NCBI GenBank assembly: GCA_019639135.1
Contig: JAHBSL010000003.1
Location: 1 to 64,000 of the forward strand
DNA: 64,000 bases
From: Acidobacteriota bacterium
Lineage (GTDB): Bacteria > Acidobacteriota > Blastocatellia > Pyrinomonadales > Pyrinomonadaceae
Reading direction: 5' to 3'
The position numbers and the translations under genes are program-made. This document shows positions 1 through 18,637 of this stretch, in pieces; position 1 is the stretch's first letter, and each line of letters begins with the position of its first letter. The notes beneath the pieces are model-generated. The model was given only the letters and a program-made list of their open reading frames with translations. It had not been told where the DNA came from and ran no database searches.

Positions 1-21
1 CCCGACGCATCGAGCGCCGGG
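1..21 (-). terminator. Possible terminator hairpin after rpoC, cut by the window edge
   Basis: Positions 1-8 can pair with 14-21 (eight pairs, one mismatch, five-base loop). The hairpin lies about 28 bases past the rpoC stop in the direction of rpoC transcription. Any following U-run would fall outside the window, so this cannot be confirmed. Confidence 0.3.
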
Positions 22-48
22 GCTTTCCAATTTGAGCAAAGCTAACGA

Positions 49-4344
<4,296 letters not shown>

Positions 4345-4358
4345 TTTTTCTCCGTGGT

Positions 4359-4441
4359 CCAGACAGTCTGGACAGTCTTGGAAGTCTAGGAAGTTTGGAA
4401 GTCTGCTGCTTTTGACACCTAGCTCTTGCTAGACAGTCTAG
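4359..4441. repeat. Two near-identical 13-bp palindromes in the rpoB-rpoC spacer
   Basis: A perfect 13-bp palindrome at 4359-4371 and another at 4429-4441 share the core AGACAGTCT and differ only in the flanking bases (CC..GG against CT..AG). Between them are several GGAAGTCT-type short repeats. They sit in the 120-base gap between the two largest polymerase genes. They could be a mobile-repeat remnant, RNA processing sites or protein-binding sites; nothing in the sequence decides. Confidence 0.6.
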
Positions 4442-4464
4442 ACTTCCACGTCTTCCCCGACTGA

Positions 4465-8919
<4,455 letters not shown>

Positions 8920-9330
8920 GGTGTTAAAGTGTTGCAGTTCGCCTGCAATTGCTTTATGTTTGCCTTGTTAAAGAACGCCGGAAGCCGGAACTTCCCGCTG
9001 CTTTTTCGCCCTGAGACGCCAATCGCGGCCCAGGGCAAAATTTCCCCCGGCCGCTTTCTAAGCAGCTTTTAGCTGATTTTTTTGTTACGAGCGTGCCGCG
9101 AAAAAAGAGACACCAACTCTCCAAAATGTACCGGGCTCCGCAGAGAAAATGCCGCCTTCGCCCTGCCAGGCCCTTGCCCTGAACGCTATACGAGAGGTCT
9201 GAGATCTAATCGGCCGACCGCTGCTGAACCTCTAAGTCTAGCAGGGTTTCTCTCAAACTCCAAACAATACCGGAGACCGGACCGGCCAACGCTCATAATG
9301 AGACGGGCCGGCCCAGGCTTGCGGATAAAG
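8920..9330 (-). other. rplL-rpoB spacer with a strong hairpin
   Basis: The 411 bases between rplL and rpoB hold no credible gene. Just after the rplL stop, 9282-9287 (CCGGCC) pairs with 9306-9311 (GGCCGG). There is no U-run, so it is more likely an attenuation or RNA-processing hairpin than a full terminator. A further GCCCTG/CAGGGC pairing lies near 9010-9039. In E. coli this spacer holds an attenuator and an RNase III site; a similar role here is inference. Confidence 0.4.
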
Positions 9331-9726
9331 CTACTTGACCTCGACCGTTGCACCGGCTTCGGTAAGCTTGGCCTTGATCTGCTCGGCTTCGTCCTTCGAA
9401 ACGCCTTCCTTGAGCGGTTTCGGAGCACTGTCAACAAGCTCCTTCGCTTCCTTGAGGCCGAGTCCGGCGACGATCTCGCGGACGACCTTGATGACGGCGA
9501 TCTTATTGCCGCCCGGCGAAGCGAGGACCACATCAAATGAATCCTTCTCTTCGGCAGCAGCGGCGCCATCGCCTGCACCGGCACCGGCTGCCGCGACCAT
9601 AACAGGTGCTGCGGCTGCGGCGGCCGAAACTCCAAAGACCTCTTCAAGCTCCTTGACCAACTCAGACGCTTCGAGCAGCGTCATTCCCTTCAAATATTCG
9701 ACTACGTCGTCTTTCGTGATTGCCAT
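9331..9726 (-). CDS. rplL: 50S ribosomal protein bL12 (L7/L12)
   Basis: This is the flexible stalk protein of the large ribosomal subunit that recruits translation GTPases. Its 131 residues show the full family layout: an N-terminal dimerisation domain (to about residue 35), an Ala/Gly-rich hinge (about 36-58) and a C-terminal GTPase-contact domain containing [25 protein letters not shown]. It follows rplJ after an unusually long 339-base spacer with its own strong hairpin, so its expression relative to L10 may be set by RNA processing. The start ATG at 9726 is followed by the family-typical [15 protein letters not shown]. Confidence 0.98.
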   Translation of the reverse strand: MAITKDDVVEYLKGMTLLEASELVKELEEVFGVSAAAAAAPVMVAAAGAGAGDGAAAAEEKDSFDVVLASPGGNKIAVIKVVREIVAGLGLKEAKELVDSAPKPLKEGVSKDEAEQIKAKLTEAGATVEVK

Positions 9727-10065
9727 GATTTTACTCTATCTCCTAATTTAGGGTTCTCTCTGAAAAGGATGAAGGATAAAGGCTAGGGGATAAAGTTACT
9801 CCCATCCTCGTTTTCCTTCGATCCATTTACACCTGCGAAGGGACTAGAAAGGCTCAAGATCACGCTTTCGCTTTCTCCTTTCGCCCTTATCCTTTATCCT
9901 TTCGCCTCTTGCCGCTAGAACCCATGGGGCCAAATGATCCGGTTGCATCTCCATTTCACTCGGGCCCGAGCAGCACAGGCGACCTGACATATCGCCCGGC
10001 TCGTTTTCCTTGAGTACGGCCTTTTCGGCCCGGGCAGGCAACGGATCGCCCGCCCGGGCTAAAAC
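9727..10065 (-). other. rplJ-rplL spacer with GC-rich hairpin
   Basis: No gene is visible in these 339 bases. Immediately after the rplJ stop, GCCCGGGC at 10028-10035 pairs perfectly with 10052-10059. The middle part is pyrimidine-rich low-complexity sequence with repeats of the type CCTTTATCC. The spacer is much longer than is usual between rplJ and rplL and could adjust the 1:4 or 1:6 ratio of L10 to L12. Confidence 0.45.
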
Positions 10066-10827
10066 TTATTCGGACTTCTCGGCTTCCTCGGCCTGTTCAG
10101 CCTCGGGCGAGCCGGGATCGTTGTCTTCCTCACGCTTCTCCTGCGCCTCTTCCGCCTGCTCGACCGGAGCTTCGGGCGTTTCGCCTTCTGCAGAAGCATC
10201 GCCGCCTTCGGCAGCAGCCTCAACGGCCGGCGCTTCTTCCGCCGGAGCAGCCTCAGCAGCCGGAGATTCTTCGCTCTTTGCCTCAACCGCAGGCGTCCCC
10301 GCCGCACGGCCTTCCTGCTCGCCGATCTGCTTGATCACGACCGCAAGGTCACGCGGGACCGCGTTGATGACCGTAACGATACGCTGGGCCTGAGCATTGA
10401 GCACGTAGAGCAGCTTCGAGATAAGCTCTTCCTTCGAAGGCAGGCTCGCGATCTCGGTGACCTGTGTGAGGTCAACAAGCTTCCCATCAACAACGCCGGT
10501 CTTGAATTTATAGATATCGGCATTGTCCTTCATGAACTTTGAGATCGCCTTTGCGAGGACGACCGGATCGTTGTCCGTCCAGGCGATGGCGGTCACACCC
10601 TTGAGGTGATCGGTCGCCTGTTCAAAATCGGTTCCCTTGACCGCGATCCGCGCAAGGGTGTTCTTGACCACCTGGTACTTTGCACCGGCGGCCCGCAGAT
10701 TATTTCTGAATTCCTGGTCCTTTGCCACCGTCAGGCCCTGAAAGCTGACGATCATCGCCGACTTCGCGGTCTGGAGCGACTCCGTGAGGGCGGCAAGGTC
10801 TCGTTGTTTTACTTCTCTCGTTTTCAT
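10066..10827 (-). CDS. rplJ: 50S ribosomal protein uL10 with long acidic Ala/Glu tail
   Basis: L10 anchors the L7/L12 stalk to the large subunit. Residues 1-170 are a normal L10 (MKTREVKQRDLAALTESL, KNTLARIAVKGTDFE, LPSKEELISKLLYVLNAQAQ). Residues 171-253 form a low-complexity Ala-Glu-Pro tail ending EEAEKSE. Bacterial L10 is usually 165-180 residues, so the tail makes the protein half as long again. The composition resembles the acidic tails seen on some ribosomal proteins and is likely disordered. The gene follows rplA by 22 bases, leaving no room for the long L10 leader known from E. coli, so translational autoregulation would have to act elsewhere. Confidence 0.97.
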   Translation of the reverse strand: MKTREVKQRDLAALTESLQTAKSAMIVSFQGLTVAKDQEFRNNLRAAGAKYQVVKNTLARIAVKGTDFEQATDHLKGVTAIAWTDNDPVVLAKAISKFMKDNADIYKFKTGVVDGKLVDLTQVTEIASLPSKEELISKLLYVLNAQAQRIVTVINAVPRDLAVVIKQIGEQEGRAAGTPAVEAKSEESPAAEAAPAEEAPAVEAAAEGGDASAEGETPEAPVEQAEEAQEKREEDNDPGSPEAEQAEEAEKSE

Positions 10828-10849
10828 TTCTCTATTCGCACCTCACTGA

Positions 10850-11542
10850 TTAGGAATACGTTAGCTCATCGAGCAGAACGCCCGGGCTCATCGTCGCGGC
10901 AAGATTGATCTTCCTGACGTAGCGGCCCTTGGCGGTCGTCGGTTTTGCTTTGATAACGGCGTTGATCAGAACCTTGGCATTATCGGCAAGCTTGGCGTCG
11001 TCAAAAGACACTTTGCCGACCGGTGAGTGAATTACGCCCGTCTTATCGACGCGGTATTCGACCTTACCGGCCTTGGTCTCCTGGATGGCCGTTTTCACGT
11101 CCATCGTCACCGTTCCTGTTTTCGGGTTGGGCATCAGGCCCCGAGGACCGAGGACCTTACCGAGCTGGCCGACCTTGCCCATCATGTCGGGCGTTGCGAT
11201 CAGCGCATCGAAATCGAGCCAGCCGCCTTTGATCTTTTCGACGATGTCGTCGCCGCCGGCCATGTCGGCTCCGGCCTCTTCGGCTTCCTTGATCTTATCG
11301 CCTTGGGCAATTACGACCACGCGCTTTGCCGCACCGCCGAGACCATGCGGGAGCACGACCGTTCCGCGGACAAGCTGATCCGCCTTACGCGGGTCAACGC
11401 CGAGCCACATTGTCAATTCGACCGTTTCGTCGAACTTGGCAAAGGCGATCTCTTTGAGCTTTGCGACCGCCTCTTCAAGCGTATGCTTCCTGCCGGGCTC
11501 GATCTTTTCAAGCGCGGCGAGGTATTTCTTTCCTCGTTTCAT
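10850..11542 (-). CDS. rplA: 50S ribosomal protein uL1
   Basis: L1 is the mobile stalk protein at the E site and, in many bacteria, the translational repressor of its own operon. The 230 residues match the family along the full length: [25 protein letters not shown] at the start, the ribosome-binding part [20 protein letters not shown], then the [14 protein letters not shown] block of the second domain, and a C-terminus returning to domain I. It lies between rplK and rplJ as in most bacteria, 128 bases after rplK. Confidence 0.98.
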   Translation of the reverse strand: MKRGKKYLAALEKIEPGRKHTLEEAVAKLKEIAFAKFDETVELTMWLGVDPRKADQLVRGTVVLPHGLGGAAKRVVVIAQGDKIKEAEEAGADMAGGDDIVEKIKGGWLDFDALIATPDMMGKVGQLGKVLGPRGLMPNPKTGTVTMDVKTAIQETKAGKVEYRVDKTGVIHSPVGKVSFDDAKLADNAKVLINAVIKAKPTTAKGRYVRKINLAATMSPGVLLDELTYS

Positions 11543-11670
11543 TTTACCTCCAGGTGTTAACGGGAAACTTTGTTTCCCTCCCTTTCCGCGAAGCTGCGAC
11601 TAAGAGACGCGGCGACACGGTGATTTCCCAGCTCCGCGTCTCCGTGTCTCCACTTCGCCGCGTCGCAAAA

Positions 11671-12096
11671 CTATTCCACTGTAAGCCCCATCGACTTTGC
11701 CGTTCCCTCGATAGTCCTCATCGCTGATTCGATGTTGGTCGTATTCAGGTCGGGCATTTTTTTCTCTGCGATCTCGCGGATCTTGTCTCGCGAGATGGTG
11801 CCGGCCTTTTCGCGGTTCGGCTTACCGGAGCCCTTCGGAATTCCCGAAGCCTTTCGCAAAAGGTCAGCCGCCGGCGGCGTCTTTGTCTCGAACGTGAACG
11901 AGCGGTCGGCATATACCGTGATAACGACCGGGATCTTCATGTCCGGGTCGTCGTTCTGCGTTTTGGCGTTGAACGCCTTGCAGAACTCCATGATGTTCAC
12001 GCCGTGCTGGCCGAGAGCAGGCCCGATCGGCGGTGCCGGGTTTGCCTTGCCCGCCGGGATCTGCAGCTTAATGTAACCTTCTATCTTCTTTGCCAT
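11671..12096 (-). CDS. rplK: 50S ribosomal protein uL11
   Basis: L11 forms the base of the GTPase-associated centre and contacts 23S rRNA helix 43/44. The 141 residues are the standard length. The N-terminal domain has the Pro-rich signature [25 protein letters not shown]. The C-terminal rRNA-binding domain contains [20 protein letters not shown] and ends AKSMGLTVE. The gene follows nusG by 90 bases, the expected order. Confidence 0.98.
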   Translation of the reverse strand: MAKKIEGYIKLQIPAGKANPAPPIGPALGQHGVNIMEFCKAFNAKTQNDDPDMKIPVVITVYADRSFTFETKTPPAADLLRKASGIPKGSGKPNREKAGTISRDKIREIAEKKMPDLNTTNIESAMRTIEGTAKSMGLTVE

Positions 12097-12186
12097 TCCA
12101 GATTAACGATCCCCGCACGCGGGGAATGTCCTCATTTTTAGTATCTCTGCGGCCGTTCGCCGACCGGCTTCAAAATTGTTGCTCGC

Positions 12187-12747
12187 CTACTCGTCCTCGC
12201 TGAAGGTCACCTTCTCGACCTCGAGGAAATTAAGTTCGTAGGGCGTTGAGCGGCCGAAGATCGTGATCGAGACCTTGAGCGTGGTCTTGTCCTCGTTGAC
12301 CTCTTCGACCTTCCCTGTAAAGCTGGCGAACGGGCCGGACTTGATCCGGACAACCTCGCCGACCTCGTAAGTGAACTTCGGTTTCGGTTTCTCTGCCGCC
12401 TCTTCCATGTGGCGGATGATCTGATCCACCTCTTCGTGGCCGAGCGGGGTCGGATTCTTTCCGCCGAGGAACCCGGTCACTTTTGGGGTTGCCCGGATCG
12501 CATGAAACACGTTGTCCGGGATCTTGCCCTTATCGTCACAATCGATCTCGACCAGAACATATCCGGGGTACATAAGCACCTCGCTGACATGTTCTTTGCC
12601 GCCGCGAACATCGAGCACGGGCTTTTTGGGCAGTAGGATCGAGGTGATCAGCTCACCAAGCTCCATATCGCGGACGCGAGCCGCCAGGCTCTCGACCACC
12701 TTGTTCTCATGCCCCGAATAAGTGTGGATAAAATACCACTGCTTCAT
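12187..12747 (-). CDS. nusG: Transcription termination/antitermination factor NusG
   Basis: NusG binds the beta' clamp through its NGN domain, suppresses pausing, and links RNA polymerase to Rho or to the ribosome through its KOW domain. The 186 residues show the NGN domain ([20 protein letters not shown] up to about residue 115) and a C-terminal KOW domain ([19 protein letters not shown] onward). It is 11 bases downstream of secE and precedes rplK, as in nearly all bacteria. Confidence 0.98.
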   Translation of the reverse strand: MKQWYFIHTYSGHENKVVESLAARVRDMELGELITSILLPKKPVLDVRGGKEHVSEVLMYPGYVLVEIDCDDKGKIPDNVFHAIRATPKVTGFLGGKNPTPLGHEEVDQIIRHMEEAAEKPKPKFTYEVGEVVRIKSGPFASFTGKVEEVNEDKTTLKVSITIFGRSTPYELNFLEVEKVTFSEDE

Positions 12748-12758
12748 CTCAAATATCC

Positions 12759-13001
12759 CTATGCACCGATGAGCTGATTAAACAGCCAGGTTATGCCTTC
12801 GAGAACGTAGCTCCAGAAAATATCGACCAAATAAAGGAAAATGGCGAAGAAGATCACCCCGATGATGACGATGATCGTCGTCTTGCGGACCTCATCGCTC
12901 GAGGGAAAGCTGACTCGCGACATTTCCTCGCGGGTGTGCTGGATAAATTCTCCGATGCTTTCTTTTTTCTTGCCCTTTTCCAGGGTTGCTGTTTCTGACA
13001 C
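12759..13001 (-). CDS. secE: Preprotein translocase subunit SecE
   Basis: SecE stabilises SecY in the Sec translocon of the inner membrane. The 80-residue protein is the short single-span form: a charged amphipathic helix (IGEFIQHTREEMSRVSFPSSDEVRKTT) followed by one hydrophobic segment (about residues 43-72). The motif VSFPSxxEV is typical of the family. It lies between tRNA-Trp and nusG. Confidence 0.96.
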   Translation of the reverse strand: MSETATLEKGKKKESIGEFIQHTREEMSRVSFPSSDEVRKTTIIVIIGVIFFAIFLYLVDIFWSYVLEGITWLFNQLIGA

Positions 13002-13074
13002 TCTCTATCTCCTTGGCCAAAAAGCCCGCTCGCATTTCTCGATCATTAGTTCGAGCGGACGGCCCAGAACTTGA

Positions 13075-13150
13075 TGGCAGGGGTACCAGGACTCGAACCC
13101 GGACCTAAGGTTTTGGAGACCTCCATGCTAACCATTGACACCATACCCCT
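13075..13150 (-). tRNA. tRNA-Trp (anticodon CCA)
   Basis: A 76-base cloverleaf. The acceptor AGGGGTA pairs perfectly with TACCCCT, the discriminator is G, and the CCA end is encoded. The anticodon loop is CTCCAAA with CCA at 34-36. The gene lies between rpmG and secE, the common bacterial position for tRNA-Trp. Confidence 0.97.
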
Positions 13151-13155
13151 GTGGC

Positions 13156-13250
13156 GATTTGGGATCTGCGACTTCGGATTTCGGATTTTCGAGAGTCCAG
13201 GTCGACTGTCACTTCCCTTTTCTTAAATCCAAAATCCGAGATCCGAAATC
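13156..13250. repeat. Long imperfect inverted repeat between rpmG and tRNA-Trp
   Basis: GATTTGGGATCT at 13156-13167 has an inverted copy at 13239-13250 (11 of 12 bases). A CGGATTT-type block at 13174-13187 has an inverted copy at 13225-13238 (13 of 14 bases). The structure starts five bases after the rpmG stop in the transcribed direction, so it could serve as a processing or termination hairpin before the tRNA. The GGATTTCGGATTT wording is low-complexity and may belong to a genome-wide repeat family. Confidence 0.6.
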
Positions 13251-13254
13251 AGTA

Positions 13255-13407
13255 TTACTTGTTCTCTCTGTGCACCGTGTGGCAGCGGCAGCGGCGACAG
13301 AACTTCTTGAACTCCAGCCGGTTCGGCGTGTTCTTTTTGTTCTTGGTCGTCACGTAGTTGCGCTCCTTGCAATCCGTGCACTGCAAAATGATGTTATCTC
13401 TCGGCAT
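13255..13407 (-). CDS. rpmG: 50S ribosomal protein bL33
   Basis: A 50-residue L33 that is too short for most ORF calls. Translation gives [18 protein letters not shown] at the start, then [18 protein letters not shown] and a C-terminus ending HRENK. Four cysteines in two CxxC pairs (CTDC and CRRC) make this the zinc-binding (C+) form of L33. It sits between tuf and tRNA-Trp/secE, the usual place for rpmG. The start is the only in-frame ATG that gives the family N-terminus. Confidence 0.96.
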   Translation of the reverse strand: MPRDNIILQCTDCKERNYVTTKNKKNTPNRLEFKKFCRRCRCHTVHRENK

Positions 13408-13480
13408 AATACCTCTGCGAGCGGTGAGCTGTTAGCAGTGAGCAGATCGAACTGCTCACTGCTTACTGCTAACTGCTATC

Positions 13481-14668
<1,188 letters not shown>

Positions 14669-14693
14669 CTCTCGTTTTAACCTCTTACGGTTC

Positions 14694-14877
14694 TTATTCC
14701 TTGATTCCTAAATGCTTCTTTATATGCTTAGCCAGCCTCTCATCTATCTCTAGAATGACGCGGAACAGGCTGCCTTTGTCCCGTTAAAGGGTTCAAATAA
14801 ATGTCATGCCTTGAACCGTGTCTTAGCAGGACACATCCGGCAATGGTCAACTCCTTGACCAGATCCCGGCGTTTCAT
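14694..14877 (-). pseudogene. hicA: Frameshifted hicA mRNA-interferase toxin
   Basis: From the ATG at 14877 the frame reads MKRRDLVKELTIAGCV, then LLRHGSRHDIYLNPLTGQ and QPVPRHS, a clear HicA with the catalytic His of the double-stranded RNA-binding fold. One extra base at 14751 then breaks the frame. Removing it restores the expected HicA ending [18 protein letters not shown] with a stop at 14694, giving 60 residues. In the sequence as given, translation stops early at 14740. Either the toxin is inactivated or this is a single-base sequence error. Confidence 0.75.
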
Positions 14878-15081
14878 ACTCACGATCTCTTTGACCAGAT
14901 ATTCCCCGGGAACCTCGTCCATCGCCATCATGCGATAGGCATCTCTGATGTTCTCCTCAAGCTCCTCGAGAGTTTCGCCCTGAGTCATTATCTCCGGGTG
15001 CTCGTAAAGCTTGCCCAGCCAGAACCGGTCAGACTTCCAGTAAACCATCGTCATCTTGGCCTTGGCATTTTCAGACATCAT
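14740..15081 (-). CDS. hicB: HicB antitoxin reading in frame into truncated HicA
   Basis: Residues 1 to about 68 resemble the partial-RNase-H fold of HicB antitoxins (MVYWKSDRFWLGKLYEHPEI, then QGETLEELEENIRDAYRMM). No stop separates it from HicA: the frame continues through VKEIVS into the HicA sequence starting MKRRDLVKEL at residue 69. The locus therefore encodes a 113-residue HicB-HicA fusion that ends early because of the frameshift at 14751. HicB and HicA are normally separate proteins. The locus lies inside the tufB operon, between tRNA-Thr and tuf. The start may be 15081 or the next codon at 15078. Confidence 0.75.
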   Translation of the reverse strand: MMSENAKAKMTMVYWKSDRFWLGKLYEHPEIMTQGETLEELEENIRDAYRMMAMDEVPGEYLVKEIVSMKRRDLVKELTIAGCVLLRHGSRHDIYLNPLTGQRQPVPRHSRDR

Positions 15082-15088
15082 ATCAACC

Positions 15089-15163
15089 TGGAGCCCAAGA
15101 CGGGATTTGAACCCGTGACCTCTTCCTTACCAAGGAAGCGCTCTACCCCTGAGCTACTCGGGC
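15089..15163 (-). tRNA. tRNA-Thr (anticodon GGT)
   Basis: A 75-base cloverleaf with acceptor GCCCGAG/CTTGGGC, U73 and encoded CCA. The anticodon stem CTTCC/GGAAG encloses loop TTGGTAA, with GGT at 34-36. It is the third tRNA of the Tyr-Gly-Thr run. Confidence 0.96.
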
Positions 15164-15183
15164 CGAAGCCCAAATAAATTTAA

Positions 15184-15259
<76 letters not shown>

Positions 15260-15262
15260 TCA

Positions 15263-15350
15263 TGGTGCAAGGGGCAGGATTCGAACCTGCGTAGGATGTT
15301 ACTCCGCCGGGTTTACAGCCCGGTGCCATTAACCACTCGACCACCCTTGC
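15263..15350 (-). tRNA. tRNA-Tyr (anticodon GTA)
   Basis: An 88-base class II tRNA with a long variable arm, acceptor GCAAGGG/CCCTTGC, A73 and encoded CCA. The anticodon stem CCGGG/CCCGG encloses loop CTGTAAA, with GTA at 34-36. It is the first gene of the tRNA-tuf cluster. Confidence 0.96.
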
Positions 15351-15449
15351 TTACCTTCTAATAAGTGCAATTAGCCGTTTTCAGAGCTAATTAGCAAATT
15401 TCCAATAATAACCAAGCCCGACAAAGCGCGCAAGTCGCAAAGGGCATAT

Positions 15450-17654
15450 TTAGCCCGCAAGCTTGTCCGGCGTTATCGGCAGGTCGCGGACGCGGATGCC
15501 GGTCGCGTGGTAAACGGCGTTGGCAATGCCGGCCGGAATGCCTACCAGGCCTAGCTCGCCGAGTCCCTTTGCCCCGAGCGGATTGACTATCGTGTCCTCC
15601 TCGGGGACGAAGATCGTTTCGATGGCACCGATATCGGCGTTGACCGGGACATGATATCCGGCCAAGTTCGGGTTCATTATTCGCCCGATCCGGTGATCGA
15701 TCTCCGTGTGCTCCATCAGCGCCATTCCGATGCCCCAAACGACGCCGCCCATTTCCTGGCTGTGGGCACCTTTCGGGTTGATTATCCGGCCCGCGGCGGT
15801 CGCCTGAACCACGCGGGTCACTCGGACGATGCCGATCTCTTCATCGACCTTGACCTCGACGAACTGTGCTCCGTGCGATGCGGTCGCATATTTAGCACGC
15901 TCGCCGAAATCGGGCCGCGTCGTGTGTGTTGCCGAAACCTCGGGCAGCCCGTTGCGGCTAAGGATCTCGCCGATCGTCATAGATGTCTCAGGCCGGCCTT
16001 TGATCCGGGCCGAACCATCGACAAATTCGATGTTCTCGAACGGAACACCCGAGAACGGTGAGGCTTCGCGCTTGGATTCCGTTGCCATCAGATCCTTTTG
16101 GACGATCTGGGCACATTCCTGAACGGCCGTCCCAACGCTCGCCGTTGTTATCGAACCGCCCTGCGAAGGAGCCGATGGCAGATTGCTGTCGCCGAGCTTG
16201 AATGTGACCTTTTCGAGCGGAAGCCCGAGTTGGCGTGCGGCGATGAGCGAAATGGTCGTGTAAGTTCCCGGGCCGATGTCGGTCGTGCCGCTTTCGACCA
16301 AAGCGGTGCCGTCGGCCTTTAATGTGACCCGTGCCGACGACGGAGCGAGAAAGGCTCCCCATGTTCCGGTCGCAAGGCCCCAGCCGACCATGAAACGCCC
16401 GTCGCGCATCGACCGCGGCTCGGGTTTGCGGTTCTTCCAGCCGAACCGTTCCGCACCCTGCCGATAACATTCACGAAGCTCCTTGCTCGAGAAAGGCCGC
16501 CCGGTGTCCGGATCGGTTTCGGCATAGTTGATAAGGCGGAGTTCGAGCGGATCGATCTTGAGCTTATATGCAAGCTCATCGAGTGCCGATTCAAGTGCAA
16601 AAGCGCCCGAGACCGTGCCCGGTGCCCGCATCCAAAGCGGCGTCTGCAGGTCGGTCCGGGTGATCTTGGCATCCGTTCGGACGTTCGGGCAGGCGTAAAG
16701 CGTCCGCGAAATGCCGACCAGATCTTCGGCAAAATCCTCGTGCGAGGATGTATTATGAACGGCCTCGTGGATTATCGAATTCAGCTTTCCGGCCTTGTCC
16801 GCACCGATCTTTATCTTCTGGATCGATGCCGGCCGATAGCCGTGGGCGGTAGCGAGCTGGCGGCGAGAATAGACGATCTTGACCGGCCGTTTGGTCTCGC
16901 GTGCCGCCATTACTGCGAGCAACGTGTTCGGCGTCGGCCGTAGCGAGGCACCGAACGCGCCGCCAACAAAAGGCGAAAGCACGGTGATCTTTTCGCGGTC
17001 GATGCCGAAATTGGTCGCTAGGTAATTGCGAACACCGGTGACGCCCTGCGTCTTGTCATAAACCGTAAGCCGGTCGCCGTCCCAATTGGCGACCGTCGCG
17101 TGCGGTTCCATCGCGTTGTGGTGCTCGATCGGGATCGTGTATTCGGCCTCGACCTTAACCTCGGCGGCGGCAAATGCCTCATCCGGCGTTCCCCGCACGG
17201 GCCGCGGCCTTCCCGCCGCGAAGCCTTTATCCATAACGTCGCGGATGTCGGTCGAGGGCTTTTCCTCAGCGTAGCTTACTTTCATCAGCGAGGCGGCATA
17301 GCGAGCCTGCTCGAAAGTATCGGCGATGACGACCGCTACCGGTTGTCCGCTAAAAAGCACGCGGTCGGTCATCAACGCAAAGAACGGGCGGCTCTTTTCG
17401 CCAAAGTCCTCATCGGCCTGCGGGTTCGCAAGCCGTGGAGCGTTCTTGTGCGTCAAGATCTTGACCACACCGGGCTGCTTTTCGGCCTCAGCGGTGTCGA
17501 TATCGCGGATGGTGCCGCGGGCGATGGTCGATTGGACAAGGTAGCCGTAAGCCAGATCGGGAAAGCGAAACTCGGCGATATACGTCGCCTTTCCCGTCAC
17601 CTTCGCCCGGCCGTCAACGCGGCTCGGTTGTCGTTTGAGGTCGTCCTGCATCAT
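15450..17654 (-). CDS. Molybdopterin-binding large subunit of a xanthine-dehydrogenase-family oxidoreductase (PaoC/YagR type)
   Basis: This is the Mo-cofactor catalytic subunit of a three-subunit aldehyde or purine hydroxylase. The 734-residue length and layout fit the PaoC/YagR branch. The N-terminal domain begins SRVDGRAKVTGKATYIAEF, the Mo-binding part includes GGAFGASLRPTPNTLLAVMAA and SQGGSITTASVGTAVQE, and the active-site Glu is in GAKGLGELGLVG near the C-terminus. Its start codon overlaps the stop of the FAD subunit by four bases (ATGA), so the three genes are translationally coupled. The substrate cannot be told from sequence; PaoABC oxidises aromatic aldehydes. Confidence 0.93.
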   Translation of the reverse strand: MMQDDLKRQPSRVDGRAKVTGKATYIAEFRFPDLAYGYLVQSTIARGTIRDIDTAEAEKQPGVVKILTHKNAPRLANPQADEDFGEKSRPFFALMTDRVLFSGQPVAVVIADTFEQARYAASLMKVSYAEEKPSTDIRDVMDKGFAAGRPRPVRGTPDEAFAAAEVKVEAEYTIPIEHHNAMEPHATVANWDGDRLTVYDKTQGVTGVRNYLATNFGIDREKITVLSPFVGGAFGASLRPTPNTLLAVMAARETKRPVKIVYSRRQLATAHGYRPASIQKIKIGADKAGKLNSIIHEAVHNTSSHEDFAEDLVGISRTLYACPNVRTDAKITRTDLQTPLWMRAPGTVSGAFALESALDELAYKLKIDPLELRLINYAETDPDTGRPFSSKELRECYRQGAERFGWKNRKPEPRSMRDGRFMVGWGLATGTWGAFLAPSSARVTLKADGTALVESGTTDIGPGTYTTISLIAARQLGLPLEKVTFKLGDSNLPSAPSQGGSITTASVGTAVQECAQIVQKDLMATESKREASPFSGVPFENIEFVDGSARIKGRPETSMTIGEILSRNGLPEVSATHTTRPDFGERAKYATASHGAQFVEVKVDEEIGIVRVTRVVQATAAGRIINPKGAHSQEMGGVVWGIGMALMEHTEIDHRIGRIMNPNLAGYHVPVNADIGAIETIFVPEEDTIVNPLGAKGLGELGLVGIPAGIANAVYHATGIRVRDLPITPDKLAG

Positions 17655-18637
17655 ACGTTCGCTGCCCTCCTGAGTGCCCGGGCGATGGCCCGCTGGGTGA
17701 GTTTTACCTTGTAGCCGTTCTCGGAGAGCGGTTTTGCTCCGCGGAGAGCCAGCTCGGCGGCCTGCTGGAAAGTGGCGGCTTCAGCCCGCTTTCCTTCAAG
17801 AAATCGTTCGGCTTCGTCGGCCCGCCAGGGCTTATGGGCAACGCCGCCAAGGGCGATGCGGGCCTGCTTTATCACGCCCTTGTCGATCTCAAGCCCAGCC
17901 GCAACCGAAACCAGTGCAAAGGCATAGCTCGAACGGTCGCGGATCTTGAGGTAGTAGCTGTTTGCCGCAAAATTGTTCTTCGGGATGTCGATCGAGACGA
18001 TCATTTCGCCGTGTGAGAGGTTGTTGTCGAGTTCCGGCAGGTCGCCGGGAAGGCGGTGAAAGGCCGTGAAAATGATCTTCCGTTCGCCGCCGGCGACGGT
18101 GCGTATCCTGACTGTCGCATCGAGAGCGGCGAGCGCGACGCACATATCCGAAGGATGCACGGCTACGCACGAATCGCTCCAGCCGAAAATGGCCGAGTAC
18201 CGGTTCAGCCCGTCTTTCGCACCGCAGCCCGAGCCCGGCTGCCGCTTGTTGCAGGGCGTGCCGAGGTCATAAAAGTACGCACATCGCGTTCGCTGCATCA
18301 GGTTGCCGCCGTTCGTCGCCATGTTGCGGATCTGCGGCGAGGCACCGGAGAGGATCGCCTGCGAGAGCATCGGGTAATCCTTCCTTATAAGCGGGTGATT
18401 TGCCGTTTCGGTGTTCTTCGCCAAAGCGCCGATCGAAACACCATTACCTCCAAGCGAACGGATCAGGTTAAGCGAAACGCGAGAGATATCGACCAGCTCG
18501 TTCGGGCGGTCGATGCCCTCTTTCATCAGGTCGATGAGATTTGTGCCGCCGGCGATGAACCTTGCGTCCTTATTGGCGGCGACCAGCTTTACGGCAGCCT
18601 CGGCACCGGCCGGACGCTTGAATGCAAATGGCCTCAT
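17651..18637 (-). CDS. FAD-binding subunit of a xanthine-dehydrogenase-family oxidoreductase (PaoB/YagS type)
   Basis: The middle electron-transfer subunit. The reading frame is open to 18697, but the ATG at 18637 (MRPFAFKRP) has a strong AGGAGGTG site and overlaps the stop of the iron-sulfur subunit by four bases, so I use it (328 residues). The FAD-binding part includes NKDARFIAGGTNLIDLMKEG and ATNGGNLMQRTRC. Cysteines in TRCAYFYDLGTPCNKR and SGCGA, with SDSC further on, form the extra [4Fe-4S] site that marks the PaoB branch. It sits between the other two subunits. Confidence 0.92.
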   Translation of the reverse strand: MRPFAFKRPAGAEAAVKLVAANKDARFIAGGTNLIDLMKEGIDRPNELVDISRVSLNLIRSLGGNGVSIGALAKNTETANHPLIRKDYPMLSQAILSGASPQIRNMATNGGNLMQRTRCAYFYDLGTPCNKRQPGSGCGAKDGLNRYSAIFGWSDSCVAVHPSDMCVALAALDATVRIRTVAGGERKIIFTAFHRLPGDLPELDNNLSHGEMIVSIDIPKNNFAANSYYLKIRDRSSYAFALVSVAAGLEIDKGVIKQARIALGGVAHKPWRADEAERFLEGKRAEAATFQQAAELALRGAKPLSENGYKVKLTQRAIARALRRAANV

